Assembly: GCA_038237625.1 (NCBI GenBank)
Contig: JBBRYM010000004.1
Span: 62,001-126,000 of the forward strand
Source: JAWVFM01 sp038237625
GTDB taxonomy: Bacteria; Actinomycetota; Thermoleophilia; Solirubrobacterales; 70-9
Length of the DNA stretch: 64,000 nucleotides
Reading direction: 5' to 3'
The position numbers and the translations under genes were made by a program. Below, piece by piece: positions 44,626-53,264 of the stretch (positions are counted from its first letter, which is position 1; every line of letters begins with the position of its first letter). The notes beneath the pieces are model-generated. The model worked only from the letters and a program-made list of their open reading frames with translations. It was not told the DNA's origin and made no database searches.

Positions 44626-45341
44626 CGCGGGTGCACCTCGCCTCCGACCAGCCGCAGACACCGGTCGGCGCGGGCGGCCAGCCCGTCGCTGTGGGTGACG
44701 AACAGGACTGCGACGCCGCGCTCGCGAGAGACCGCGAAGATCGCCTCGAGCAGCTCTTCCGCGCCCGCGGAGTCGAGCTCTCCGGTCACCTCGTCGGCGA
44801 GAAGTAGCGAGGGTTCGTTGGCGAGCGCAACCGCCACCGCAACCCGCTGCGCCTCGCCTCCGGACAGGCGCCGGGGCAGGTGGTCGGCGCGGTGGGAGAT
44901 CCCGACCTCGGACAAAAGCGCCCGCGCGCGCCTGGCCCGCTGGGGCCCGTCCGCGAGCGTGATCGCCAGCTCGACGTTCTCGCGGCTGGTCAGGAACGGG
45001 ATCAGATTGGCGTTCTGCAGCACGATCCCGATCCGATGTGCCCTCAAATCGGCTCGCGCGGAGTCGTCGAGCTCCGTCAGGTCCGCGCCGGCGAAGAGGA
45101 TCCGGCCGGAGTCGGCGCGCTCGAGCCCCGCAAGCAGCGAGATCAGCGTCGACTTGCCGCTGCCCGAGACGCCGACCAGGCTGACCGTCGTGGCGGGGTG
45201 GAGCTCGAAGCTGCTGCCGCGCAGGACCTGCCTGGTCGCCCCGCCCGTTCGGAAGGCCTTCGACACACCGTCGACCCGAACGAGCGGGACGGCGATGTCG
45301 CGGTTGTGGCTATCAGCCGGTGCGCTTGGCGGGGGTGGCAT
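44622..45341 (-). CDS. ABC transporter ATP-binding protein, second copy
   Basis: A 239-residue ATPase related to the one after it: Walker A VGVSGSGKSTLISLLAG, signature LSGGEAQRVAVAVA, Walker B SLLLADEVTGELDSAGA, H-loop FVTHSDGLAARAD. In the Walker B extension the usual DEPTG reads DEVTG. Two distinct ATPases with a single large permease suggest either a heterodimeric motor or two alternative partners. The gene start lies within the last 29 bases of the lipoprotein gene; its stop overlaps the next GTG by four bases. Confidence 0.92.
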   Translation of the reverse strand: MPPPPSAPADSHNRDIAVPLVRVDGVSKAFRTGGATRQVLRGSSFELHPATTVSLVGVSGSGKSTLISLLAGLERADSGRILFAGADLTELDDSARADLRAHRIGIVLQNANLIPFLTSRENVELAITLADGPQRARRARALLSEVGISHRADHLPRRLSGGEAQRVAVAVALANEPSLLLADEVTGELDSAGAEELLEAIFAVSRERGVAVLFVTHSDGLAARADRCLRLVGGEVHPR

Positions 45342-46293
45342 TGGCGAAGACGGTCGGTGCCGTGGCCGCCGCGTGGCGGTCGAGCTTCAGGACCTCATTG
45401 CTGATCTGCGCCAGCCCGCTTGCGCTCAGGTGGGTCAGGTTGACGAGGTTCTCGACCTCCTGGGGGCCGGCTCCCGGCGGAGGCGAGACCTTGATCTGGC
45501 CCACTCCCGGGGCGAAGTACTTCGACTCGCCGCCCTCTTGAAGGACCAGCACGCCCTTGTAACACTTGAACGGCACGCACTGGGAGGCGCCGCTCTTCGA
45601 CGCTTGAGCGGTCGGCGCTTCGACGCCGGGCACCGTGTCCTCGGTGAACGCCGGGTCACCGGGCTGGGGGTCGGCGGTCATCAGCACGCCCGCCATCGCT
45701 CCGTTCACGCCCGACAGCCAAGCGTCGTTGGCGAACACGAATTGGCCGCCCTCGTAGGCCTCGGTGTAGGAGCCGAGGTACCAGACGTTGCCGCTGCGGT
45801 CGTTCGCGAGGTAGTCGATGGACTGCTCGGCGAGCTGGCCGCCGTCGAAGTCCTGATCAAGCACGGAGATCGTGCTGACACCGTCGACCTGCTTGGTCAC
45901 GTCGGTCACGGTGCTGACGACCCTATGCGGCAACCGCCTGCTGCCGACGTTCACGAAGCCCTCGCGCACCCACTGGGTGCCCGGCCGCAGCGGCAGCCAC
46001 TGGTTCGTGTGCGCCGTGGGCGTGTCGAAGAGCTTCGCGCTGAAGTCGCCTTGGGCGGCGTTGACCGCGGTGCTCGGCGCCTTTCCCTTGCCGGCGGGTG
46101 GGCGCTTGCCGCCGCCGGAGGGGGGCGGCGATGCGGCGGGGCCGCCGGCGTGCGGAGAGCCGCCCGAGCTCGCCGGACTGGTTGAGCTGGAGCCACTACC
46201 GCCGCTCCCGCAGCCCAGGGCGATAAGGGCGCTCGCAAGAGCTGCGCCTGCGGCGGCGAAGGCAGGCCGCGCTTTCGGAGGCATCCTCGACAT
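45313..46293 (-). CDS. Lipoprotein of the ABC exporter operon
   Basis: A 326-residue exported lipoprotein. The signal ends in a lipobox IALGC with acylated Cys28, then a Ser/Gly/Pro-rich linker (residues 29-72) and a globular part. That part opens with DFSAKLFDTPTAHTNQWLP and includes TKQVDGVSTISVLDQDFDG and NVWYLGSYTEAYEGG. Two cysteines (QCVPFKCYK) may form a disulfide. I recall similar proteins as hypothetical only. It is the first gene of the four-gene operon and probably a substrate-binding or accessory factor of the transporter. Confidence 0.75.
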   Translation of the reverse strand: MSRMPPKARPAFAAAGAALASALIALGCGSGGSGSSSTSPASSGGSPHAGGPAASPPPSGGGKRPPAGKGKAPSTAVNAAQGDFSAKLFDTPTAHTNQWLPLRPGTQWVREGFVNVGSRRLPHRVVSTVTDVTKQVDGVSTISVLDQDFDGGQLAEQSIDYLANDRSGNVWYLGSYTEAYEGGQFVFANDAWLSGVNGAMAGVLMTADPQPGDPAFTEDTVPGVEAPTAQASKSGASQCVPFKCYKGVLVLQEGGESKYFAPGVGQIKVSPPPGAGPQEVENLVNLTHLSASGLAQISNEVLKLDRHAAATAPTVFANATPAKRTG

Positions 46294-46334
46294 GCGCCGA
46301 TTGTCCCGGGCGGTGATGAAAGGACGATGAACGA

Positions 46335-47711
46335 TCAGGCGAGCTTCGGGCTCTGCCAGGGCGCGTCGAGGCGGGCGGCCAGATCGTCCGCGAGGCCCTC
46401 GATCGGGACCCGTACCTGCTCCAGCGAGTCTCGATCGCGCAGGGTCACGGTGTCGTCCGAGAGCGTCTGGCCGTCAATCGTGACTCCCCAGGGCGTGCCG
46501 ATCTCGTCCTGGCGCCGGTAGCGCTTGCCGATCGAGCCGCCCTCGTCGTACTCTGCGGGCACCCGGCGGCGCAGCTCGTCGAAGACCTCGCGAGCCTTTT
46601 CGGGCATGCGCTCTTTGGAGACCAGCGGCAGCACTGCCACCTTCACCGGCGCGAGGCGCGGATGCAGGCGCAGGACGGTGCGCCCGCGCCCCTCGACTTG
46701 CTCGGTGTCGTAGGCGTCGACCATGAAGGCGAGAGTGGCGCGATCGGCTCCGGCAGCAGGCTCGATCACGTGGGGCACGTAAGCGGATCCGGCTTCCTGG
46801 TCGAAGTACTCGAGCTTCTCGCCGGAGTGCTCGGCGTGCGCCCGCAGGTCGAAGTCGCCGCGATTGGCGATTCCCTCGAGCTCTGACCAGCCGATGGGGA
46901 AGAGGTACTCCACGTCGCTGGTGCCCGACGCGTAATGCGAGAGTTCGTCGGCGTCGTGGGGGCGGATGCGCAAGTAGTCGGGGCGGATGCCGAGATCCTC
47001 GTACCAGGAGCGGCGCCGCTCGATCCAGGTCTCGTACCAGCGCTCGGCCTCGGGCGGGGGGACGAAGAACTCCATCTCCATCTGCTCGAACTCGCGGGTG
47101 CGGAAGATGAAGTTCGCCGGCGTGATCTCGTTGCGAAAAGACTTGCCGATTTGGGCGATGCCGAACGGCGGCTTCACCCGCGCGAACTGCAGGACGTTCT
47201 TGAAGTTGACGAAGATGCCCTGCGCCGTCTCGGGCCGCAGGTAGACGGTCGCTGCCTCGTCCTCCACCGGCCCCATCTGCGTCTTGAACATCAGATGGAA
47301 CTGCCGCGGCTCGGTGAGATCGCAGTCCGGTCCCTCGCCCGGGCGCTTCGACGGCTTCTGGCCGCAGGTCCCGTCGTCCAGCTTGTCGGCGCGAAACCGC
47401 AGCTTGCAGGTGCGGCAGTCGACCATGGGGTCGCTGAAGCCGCCGAGGTGTCCCGACGCCTCCCACACCTTCGGATGCTGGATGATCGCCGAGTCGAGGG
47501 CGACGATCCGCTCGGGAGCTCCCAGCATCGCTCGCCACCACTCGTCCTTGACGTTCTGCTTGAGGAGGACGCCGTAGTGCCCGTAGTCGTAGGTCGAGGC
47601 GACGCCTCCGTAGATCTCCGACGACTGGAAGATGAATCCCCGCCGCTTACAGAGAGCGACGACCTCGTCGAGGGAGACGTCGGTGGGCGGTGCTTCCTCG
47701 CGCGCGCTCAT
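46335..47711 (-). CDS. glyS: Glycyl-tRNA synthetase (single-chain alpha2 type)
   Basis: A 458-residue class II synthetase charging tRNA-Gly. Motif 1 lies near FIFQSSEIYGGVAST, and the early DYGHYGVLLKQNVKDEWW is typical of the eukaryote/actinobacterial dimeric type. A zinc-like CRTCKLRFRADKLDDGTC follows at about residue 105. Motif 2 has FRNEITPANFIFRTREFEQ, and motif 3 is seen in the last third. The C-terminal anticodon-binding domain starts near VKVAVLPLVSKERM. It is divergent from fmdB with a 214-base gap holding an inverted repeat. No T-box leader could be recognised. Confidence 0.96.
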   Translation of the reverse strand: MSAREEAPPTDVSLDEVVALCKRRGFIFQSSEIYGGVASTYDYGHYGVLLKQNVKDEWWRAMLGAPERIVALDSAIIQHPKVWEASGHLGGFSDPMVDCRTCKLRFRADKLDDGTCGQKPSKRPGEGPDCDLTEPRQFHLMFKTQMGPVEDEAATVYLRPETAQGIFVNFKNVLQFARVKPPFGIAQIGKSFRNEITPANFIFRTREFEQMEMEFFVPPPEAERWYETWIERRRSWYEDLGIRPDYLRIRPHDADELSHYASGTSDVEYLFPIGWSELEGIANRGDFDLRAHAEHSGEKLEYFDQEAGSAYVPHVIEPAAGADRATLAFMVDAYDTEQVEGRGRTVLRLHPRLAPVKVAVLPLVSKERMPEKAREVFDELRRRVPAEYDEGGSIGKRYRRQDEIGTPWGVTIDGQTLSDDTVTLRDRDSLEQVRVPIEGLADDLAARLDAPWQSPKLA

Positions 47712-47761
47712 CGGGACGTGAGGCTACAAGGGCAACGACGGAGGGCCACCCGCCCGCCATG

Positions 47762-47804
47762 AACGTCCCGGAGTCCCACGCTGTGGGGGGGTATCCGGGA
47801 CGTT
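47762..47804. repeat. Large inverted repeat in the glyS-fmdB divergent gap
   Basis: Perfect 11-base arms AACGTCCCGGA and TCCGGGACGTT enclose a second stem CCCAC/GTGGG. It lies about 50 bases upstream of the glyS ATG and 120 bases before fmdB, within the 214-base gap. It could be a structured leader or an operator; I could not match it to a known class. The rest of the gap shows only a -10-like CATAAT at 47912-47917, 8 bases before the fmdB ATG. Confidence 0.5.
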
Positions 47805-47925
47805 GATGCCCGGAGGCTAGGGCTTGACGTCCGTCGCGGCGTCCGGCAACGCGACGCGGCTCGCATCCCGCTGATGACGACGTCCTTGCCCATCGCCGCC
47901 CTGGCGATCATCATAATCCGAAGCG

Positions 47926-48255
47926 ATGCCCACCTACGAATATCGCTGCACGGACGGCCACACGTTCGAGGTCTTCCAGAGCATGTCCGAGGACCCACTG
48001 ACGGAGTGCGGGGTCTGCGGCAAGCCGATCGAGCGGGTGCTCTTCGCGCCCGCCGTGCACTTCAAGGGATCGGGCTTCTACACCACCGACTACGCCCGCA
48101 AGGGCGCGAAGACGGACGCGGAAGGCGCCAAGGACAGCTCGTCGAACAACGGCGACTCCAAGTCCTCGGATTCCAAGTTTTCGGATTCGAAGTCCGCGGA
48201 CTCGAAGTCCGACTCCAAGCCGAAGACCGAGAAGACCAAGAGCTCCTCGGACTAA
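47926..48255 (+). CDS. FmdB-family zinc ribbon protein with Ser/Asp/Lys tail
   Basis: A 109-residue protein. The first 45 residues are the FmdB regulatory-protein zinc ribbon (MPTYEYRC at the start, CGVCGKPIERVLF); Cys8 and the CxxC pair are the likely ligands. The tail from about residue 62 is low-complexity and built from SDSK-like repeats, with long runs of Ser/Asp/Lys. FmdB proteins are widespread, but the role is not well defined. The start ATG 47926 follows a -10-like CATAAT closely, so the message could be leaderless. The stop overlaps by four bases with the convergent LCP gene. Confidence 0.85.
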   Translation: MPTYEYRCTDGHTFEVFQSMSEDPLTECGVCGKPIERVLFAPAVHFKGSGFYTTDYARKGAKTDAEGAKDSSSNNGDSKSSDSKFSDSKSADSKSDSKPKTEKTKSSSD

Positions 48256-49481
48256 CCGCCCGGGCTGCAGGCCGGGTCGTGATCCGGCGCGTGCCCGAGG
48301 AACTTGGTCACGGCCTGCACGCAGGTGTCGTGCGGGATGACCGGGTTGAACGGGTTGGTCGGATTCACCAGGACGTTTGCGTCGCTGCCGCCGATGGCCG
48401 ACGAGAGCACGAATTGCGGGAGCGTGAGGATGCCCATGCTGGAGACGAACGCCTTCGGCGCGCTCCAGCCGATGAAGGGCCCGTGCAGGAAGTTGTATGG
48501 AATCCGGCTGATGCTGGTGAGGCGGCCCTTGATCCCGTTGATCACGTCCTGCTGGAAAGTGGCGCGGTCGAGATCTGAGATGGCTGGGCAGGCGTTCCCC
48601 TGCGGGTCGGCCGCCACGTTCTCGCGGGTGCGCGCCAGGGTCAGCGCCTGGTCGGCGTCGAGATTGTGGGTGCCGGGGTCGAGGAACAGGCTGAAGCCGC
48701 CGTTGGCCGCTCCGCCGGACACCTCCGAGCAGATTTTCTTGTTCACGGTGACGTCGATGCCCCCCACGGCGTCGATCAGATCGCGAAAGCCCTGGAAGTC
48801 GACGATCGCCACCTGGTCGACGTTGATTCCGAGGAAGTTCTCGATCGTCTCGGTCTCCAGCTTGGCCCCGCCGAACGCGTAGCCGGAATTGATCTTCTGA
48901 GCTCCCTGCCCGGGGATCTCCGCCAGGGTGTCCCGCGGGATCGAGAGCTTGCGGAACGTCCCCGCGCCGGCGCGGAACAACATGATCGTGTCCGAGCGGT
49001 ACGGGCTGCAGGTGCTGGGCGGCGTCTCGCCCCTGCCGGCGGCGTCGATGCAGTTCTGCGGGGTCGCCTCATCCGGTGACGCCAGCCCGGAAGGTCGCAC
49101 GTCGGTGCCGAGAACGAGGATCGTCTGCGGGCTCACGAGCATGAACGGGTTGCCGTGAAGCGTCGAACCCATGTCGGCGAGCTTGCCCTTCTGGATCTGC
49201 GCCGACACCGCGAACGCCAGGATGCCGAGCAGCAGCCACCCCGCCGCGGCGATCAGCGCCCACTTGCCCCAGCGGCGCCAGTCGAACCCGCCGCCGGAGG
49301 GCTCGCCGCGCTCGCGCGCGGTGCGCGGGGTGCGCGGCGGCTTGACGCCGCCCCCGCCGGCCTGCTTTTTGCTCAACCCCTCGAGCCCGGGCTTTGCCCT
49401 GCCGGAGAACAGCCCGCGGCGCGCGCGGTAGACCTTGTAATCGGGGCGCTCGGAAGCGCCCCGGTCGTCGTCGGCGGCCAT
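48252..49481 (-). CDS. LytR-CpsA-Psr (LCP) family cell-wall polymer ligase
   Basis: A 409-residue membrane protein. A cytoplasmic, Gly/Pro/Arg-rich N-terminus is followed by one transmembrane helix (ALIAAAGWLLLGILAFAV, about residues 75-92) and an outer LCP domain. Motifs are QTILVLGTDVRPSG, RSDTIMLFRA, FRKLSIPRDTLAEIPG, NSGYAFGGAKLETETIE and LTLARTRENV, including the conserved Arg and Asp residues that hold pyrophosphate lipid and Mg. Family members attach glycopolymers from lipid carriers to peptidoglycan. It is divergent from the ROK kinase with 21 bases between. ATG 49481 gives the usual layout; the longer frame to 49976 overlaps the kinase. Confidence 0.93.
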   Translation of the reverse strand: MAADDDRGASERPDYKVYRARRGLFSGRAKPGLEGLSKKQAGGGGVKPPRTPRTARERGEPSGGGFDWRRWGKWALIAAAGWLLLGILAFAVSAQIQKGKLADMGSTLHGNPFMLVSPQTILVLGTDVRPSGLASPDEATPQNCIDAAGRGETPPSTCSPYRSDTIMLFRAGAGTFRKLSIPRDTLAEIPGQGAQKINSGYAFGGAKLETETIENFLGINVDQVAIVDFQGFRDLIDAVGGIDVTVNKKICSEVSGGAANGGFSLFLDPGTHNLDADQALTLARTRENVAADPQGNACPAISDLDRATFQQDVINGIKGRLTSISRIPYNFLHGPFIGWSAPKAFVSSMGILTLPQFVLSSAIGGSDANVLVNPTNPFNPVIPHDTCVQAVTKFLGHAPDHDPACSPGG

Positions 49482-49502
49482 AAGTCCTAATACTGCCGAT
49501 GG

Positions 49503-50465
49503 GTGGAGACGATCGGCGTAGACCTTGGCGGAACGAAGATGCTCGTGGGCGTTGTCGACGAGCAGGACCGGGTCCTCCGGCGGGTGACGGCTCCTAGCCA
49601 AGGCCTGGCGCAGGACGAGATCCTGGAGGTCTTGGGGCGGGCGCTCGGCGAGGCCAGGGATGCCTGTCCTGGCGTTGCCGCGGCCGGCCTCGGGATTCCC
49701 TGCACGATCGATCGCGTCGCCGGGGTCGCGATCAATGCCGTGAACCTCCAGATCTCCGGCGTGCCGATCCGCGACCTCATGACGAAGCGGTTGGGCCTTC
49801 CGGTCTTCATCGACAACGACGCCAATACCGCCGCCTTGGCCGAGCACCGCTTCGGGGCAGCCCGAGGCGCTCGCAACGCCGTGATTCTCACGGTGGGCAC
49901 CGGAATCGGGGGCGGGCTCATCATCGACGGCAGCCCGTATCGAGGCTCCACTGGCGCCGGGGCTGAGCTGGGCCACATGGTCATCGAGGCCGACGGGCCC
50001 GAGTGCCAGGGCACCTGCCCGTCGCGCGGGTGCGTCGAGGCACTCGCCTCCGGCACAGCCCTGGCAATCGAAGGAGCGGCGGCTGCGAAGCGAGCGCCGG
50101 GCTCCGCGCTCGGCAGGCTTGTGGTTGCGGGCGAGCTGATCGACGGCAGGGCCGTCACCGACGCGGCGCTCGCCGGCGATGAGGCCGCGATCGAGGCCAC
50201 TGCGCTCATCGGACGCCGCCTGGGCGTCGCCATGAGCAATCTGGCCAACATCTTCGAACCCGACGTCATCGTCGTCGGCGGCGGCGTGATGGCTGCCGGG
50301 GAGCTCCTGCTGGGCCCGGCGCGGGAAGAGCTTCGAAGCCGGGCGCTGCCGCCGATGAACGAAACCCGGGTGGTGGCGGCCGAGCTCGGCCCCGAGGCAG
50401 GGATGATCGGCGCGGCCGCTCTTGCCGCCCTGGAGCTCGAGACGGACTGCGTGGGGGCTCCCTAG
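49503..50465 (+). CDS. ROK-family sugar kinase, probable glucokinase
   Basis: A 320-residue ROK kinase phosphorylating glucose or an amino sugar with ATP. The phosphate loop is VDLGGTKMLVGV, the catalytic Asp lies in FIDNDANTAALAE, and a zinc group reads CQGTCPSRGCVEALASG. The glycine-rich VGTGIGGGLIIDG is also present. The start is GTG 49503. Its stop overlaps the rsmI GTG, so kinase and methyltransferase are co-translated, a pairing without obvious metabolic logic. It is divergent from the LCP gene. Confidence 0.92.
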   Translation: METIGVDLGGTKMLVGVVDEQDRVLRRVTAPSQGLAQDEILEVLGRALGEARDACPGVAAAGLGIPCTIDRVAGVAINAVNLQISGVPIRDLMTKRLGLPVFIDNDANTAALAEHRFGAARGARNAVILTVGTGIGGGLIIDGSPYRGSTGAGAELGHMVIEADGPECQGTCPSRGCVEALASGTALAIEGAAAAKRAPGSALGRLVVAGELIDGRAVTDAALAGDEAAIEATALIGRRLGVAMSNLANIFEPDVIVVGGGVMAAGELLLGPAREELRSRALPPMNETRVVAAELGPEAGMIGAAALAALELETDCVGAP

Positions 50466-51292
50466 TGGCCGGCAAGCTCACGATCTGCCCGACTCCGATC
50501 GGCAACCTCGAGGACATCACGCCGCGGATCCGCCGGGCCCTCGCCGAGGCCGACCTGGTGGCCTGCGAGGACACCAGGCGTGCCGGGCGCCTCTACGAGC
50601 GCCTCGACATCCCCCGGCCTCGCCTCGTCTCCTACCACGACCAGAACGAGACCGAGCGCGCGCCGCGCCTGGCGCAGCAGGTTGTGGGCGGAGCGAAGGT
50701 GGCGCTTATCTCCGACGCCGGGACCCCGCTCATCTCCGACCCCGGCTACCGCCTGTTGCGCGCGTGCTTGGACCGCGACGTCGACGTGGAGGTGCTCCCC
50801 GGCCCGTCCGCGGTGACGACGGCGCTGGTCGCGTCGGGCCTGCCGGCGGACCGCTGGCGCTTCGAGGGGTTCTTGCCGCGCCGCTCGGGAGAGCTCGAGC
50901 GCCTGTTGAGCGCCTCGGAGACGATCGTGGCATTCGAGTCGCCCCGCCGGCTTCCGGATTCGCTCGCCGCGCTCGCGGCGCTGGCCCCGGATCGCGAGGC
51001 CGCGGTCTGCCGGGAGCTCACGAAGCTCCATGAGGAGGTGGCGCGCGGCCCGCTCGGCGAGCTCGCCCGCCGCTACCGCGATGACGTCCGCGGCGAGATC
51101 GTGCTCGTCATCGCGCCCGCAGGGCGCGCGAGCACCGGCGGAGCGGACCTTGCGTTCGCCGCCGACGCGCTGCGCCGCCTGGTCCAGTCGGGCGCACGCC
51201 CCCGCGCTGCGGCGCAGGTGGTCGCAGCGCTCACCGGCCTGCGTCCGAACGATCTGTACAGAGAGCTGACCGGGCGGGAACCACGTCAGTAG
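50465..51292 (+). CDS. rsmI: 16S rRNA (cytidine-1402-2'-O)-methyltransferase
   Basis: A 275-residue SAM-dependent methyltransferase that modifies C1402 in the ribosomal decoding centre. The tetrapyrrole-methylase fold is seen in LTICPTPIGNLEDITPR, ACEDTRRAGRLYERL, VALISDAGTPLISDPGYRL and VEVLPGPSAVTTALVASG. The C-terminal part has CRELTKLHEEVARG and DVRGEIVLVIA. The GTG start overlaps the kinase stop by one base. In many actinobacteria rsmI lies next to metG; here about 2 kb of other genes separates them. Confidence 0.96.
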   Translation: MAGKLTICPTPIGNLEDITPRIRRALAEADLVACEDTRRAGRLYERLDIPRPRLVSYHDQNETERAPRLAQQVVGGAKVALISDAGTPLISDPGYRLLRACLDRDVDVEVLPGPSAVTTALVASGLPADRWRFEGFLPRRSGELERLLSASETIVAFESPRRLPDSLAALAALAPDREAAVCRELTKLHEEVARGPLGELARRYRDDVRGEIVLVIAPAGRASTGGADLAFAADALRRLVQSGARPRAAAQVVAALTGLRPNDLYRELTGREPRQ

Positions 51293-51296
51293 GTGA

Positions 51297-51310
51297 GGGG
51301 CTTTAGCCCC
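51297..51310 (+). terminator. Short hairpin after rsmI
   Basis: GGGGC and GCCCC pair around TTTA directly after the rsmI stop. A second hairpin (GCGGGC/GCCCGC, loop CAA) lies at 51354-51368, just before the acyltransferase start at 51387. These probably separate the rsmI and acyltransferase transcripts. Confidence 0.4.
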
Positions 51311-51386
51311 GAAAGCAGCATGTAAGGACGCCGAAGGGGTCCGCAAGTTATTCGCGGGCCAAGCCCGCCATGAAAGACTCCGCAAC

Positions 51387-52841
51387 ATGAGGCAGCTCAC
51401 TGCCCTCGACTCCCAGTTCCTGGCGCTCGAAACGGCCCGCCAGTACGGCCACGTGGGGGGTGTCGCCATTCTCGATCCCTCCACCGCGCCGGGCGGGAAG
51501 CTCGACTGCAGCGACATCCAGAACCTGATCGCCGAGCGGCTGCCGCTCGTCCCGCCGTTTCGCTGGCGACTCGCGCCGGTTCCGCTTCACCTCGACTACG
51601 ACTACTGGATCGATGACCCGGACTTCGACCTCGACTTCCACGTCCGGGAGCTGGCGCTGCCCCCGCCGGGCAACATGGACCAGCTCGCCGAGCAGGTGGC
51701 CCGCATCGTGTCCCGTCCACTCGACCGCGCTCGGCCGCTGTGGGAGGTGTATTTGATTCATGGGCTCGAGGGCGGCAGGCTTGCGTTGCTCACCAAGATT
51801 CATCACGCCGTGATCGACGGGATGTCCGGCGCCGAGATCATGGGCGCGATCCTCGACCTCTCCCCTGAGGGACGCGAGCCGCCCGAGTCCGGGCTCGCCA
51901 AGCCCGACCGCGAGCCGGGCGACCTGGAGATGCTGGGACGGGGCCTTCTGGGCCTGCCGCGCTATCCGATCCGGGCGCTGCGCGCCAGCCGCCGGGCCCT
52001 GCCGAACATCAACGAGGTTCCCGCCTTCGCCGGGATCCCGGGCGTCCGCGCGGCCGGAAGGGTGGCGCGCGGAGTCGAGCGCGCGCTCGGAGTCGAGAGC
52101 CCGAGCGTGGCAGGCCCCAAGCTCGTTCCTCCCCGCACCTCGTTCAACGGACGGGTCTCGCCGCACCGGCGGATCGTCTTCGGCCAGCTCTCTTTGGACC
52201 GTGTCAAGGAGGTCAAGAACCGCTACGGCTGCACCGTCAACGACGTCGTCGTCTCGCTTGCGGCGGGCGCGGTGCGCCGCTGGCTCGTGGAGCATCGCGA
52301 GCTGCCCGAGGAGCCGCTCGTCGCCCAGATCCCGGTCTCCGTGCGAAGCAAGGAGCAGGAGGGCACCTACGGCAACCGGATCATGCTGATGAGCGCCCCG
52401 ATGCATACCGAGCAGTTCGAGCCGGTTGAGCGCCTGCGCCGCACGCACGAGTCGCTGATGGGGATGAAGGAGCGTCACCGCGCGCTGCCCGCAGAGTTGC
52501 TGCAGGACGCCAACGAGTTCATCCCGCCCGCGGTGTTCGGGCGCGCGGCCCGGCTGACCTTCACGATCTCCTCGAGCGGCCGCGGGCGGCCCGCCTGGAA
52601 CCTCGTCCTCTCGAACGTCCCGGGACCACAGACGCCCCTCTACCTCGCGGGCGCGAGGCTGGAGGCCAACTACCCGGTGTCGGTGATCACCGACGGCATG
52701 GGACTCAACATCACGGTCATGAGCTACTGCGGCAGCCTCGACTTCGGGATCGTCGCCGATCGTGAGCAGATGCCCGATGTCGACAAGCTGATCGGGTGGC
52801 TTGCCGACGAGCTGGACGAGCTCGAGTCAGCCGCCGCCTGA
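51387..52841 (+). CDS. Wax ester synthase/diacylglycerol acyltransferase (WS/DGAT)
   Basis: A 484-residue acyltransferase forming triacylglycerol or wax esters from acyl-CoA. The catalytic HHxxxDG motif is HHAVIDG at residues 139-145. The N-terminal LTALDSQFLALETA and a later VSVRSKEQEGTYGNRI and LVLSNVPGPQTPLYLAG are family features. No membrane helix is present; such enzymes sit at lipid-body surfaces. The ATG start fits the usual N-terminus. Substrate preference cannot be read. It is the first gene after rsmI on the same strand. Confidence 0.94.
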   Translation: MRQLTALDSQFLALETARQYGHVGGVAILDPSTAPGGKLDCSDIQNLIAERLPLVPPFRWRLAPVPLHLDYDYWIDDPDFDLDFHVRELALPPPGNMDQLAEQVARIVSRPLDRARPLWEVYLIHGLEGGRLALLTKIHHAVIDGMSGAEIMGAILDLSPEGREPPESGLAKPDREPGDLEMLGRGLLGLPRYPIRALRASRRALPNINEVPAFAGIPGVRAAGRVARGVERALGVESPSVAGPKLVPPRTSFNGRVSPHRRIVFGQLSLDRVKEVKNRYGCTVNDVVVSLAAGAVRRWLVEHRELPEEPLVAQIPVSVRSKEQEGTYGNRIMLMSAPMHTEQFEPVERLRRTHESLMGMKERHRALPAELLQDANEFIPPAVFGRAARLTFTISSSGRGRPAWNLVLSNVPGPQTPLYLAGARLEANYPVSVITDGMGLNITVMSYCGSLDFGIVADREQMPDVDKLIGWLADELDELESAAA

Positions 52842-52900
52842 GGCGGTTCTTAACCGGGGCGCAAGCGGTTCTCTCTTGCCTTTGCGCATATTGTCCGCCG

Positions 52901-53239
52901 ATGCGCGCGAGATTCCTGTGGCCGGCCTTGACCGCGCTCGCCCTCGCGGCGGCGGGATGCGGAAGCAGCAGCTCCGGCAACGGCGTCTCCGACGCGAAGT
53001 TCGCCGACGCGCTTCACCTGAAGAGCGTCGGCGCCAGCTACACGATCAGCGGCACTCTCTGTGGAGTGGCGAGGCTCCTTCACAGTGCCGACGAGGTTTC
53101 GAAGGCGGACAGCGCCAATCCCGGCCAGGTCCTGGCGTCGAAGGACGGCTCGGTCGGCATCGTCATCCAGCCGCCGTTCGCGAAGGACTGCTCGCAGCAG
53201 GCACGCAAGGGTCTCGACCGCCTCGCGAACGGCAAGTAG
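52901..53239 (+). CDS. Small lipoprotein
   Basis: A 112-residue protein with a lipoprotein signal (LWPALTALALAAAGC, acylated Cys20) and a Ser-rich start to the mature part. The rest is about 80 residues, including FADALHLKSVGASYTISGT and one cysteine pair (TLCGV and KDCSQQ) that may form a disulfide. No family recognised. It sits between the WS/DGAT gene (59 bases) and metG (25 bases) on the same strand. Confidence 0.7.
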   Translation: MRARFLWPALTALALAAAGCGSSSSGNGVSDAKFADALHLKSVGASYTISGTLCGVARLLHSADEVSKADSANPGQVLASKDGSVGIVIQPPFAKDCSQQARKGLDRLANGK

Positions 53240-53264
53240 TCGCCCCGAGTAGCCTCACGCGTTC

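Noticed and set aside
47712..47925. T-box leader for glyS
   Set aside because: I could not find a specifier loop or a convincing AGGGUGG-type antiterminator bulge; GGGTGG occurs but without the surrounding structure.
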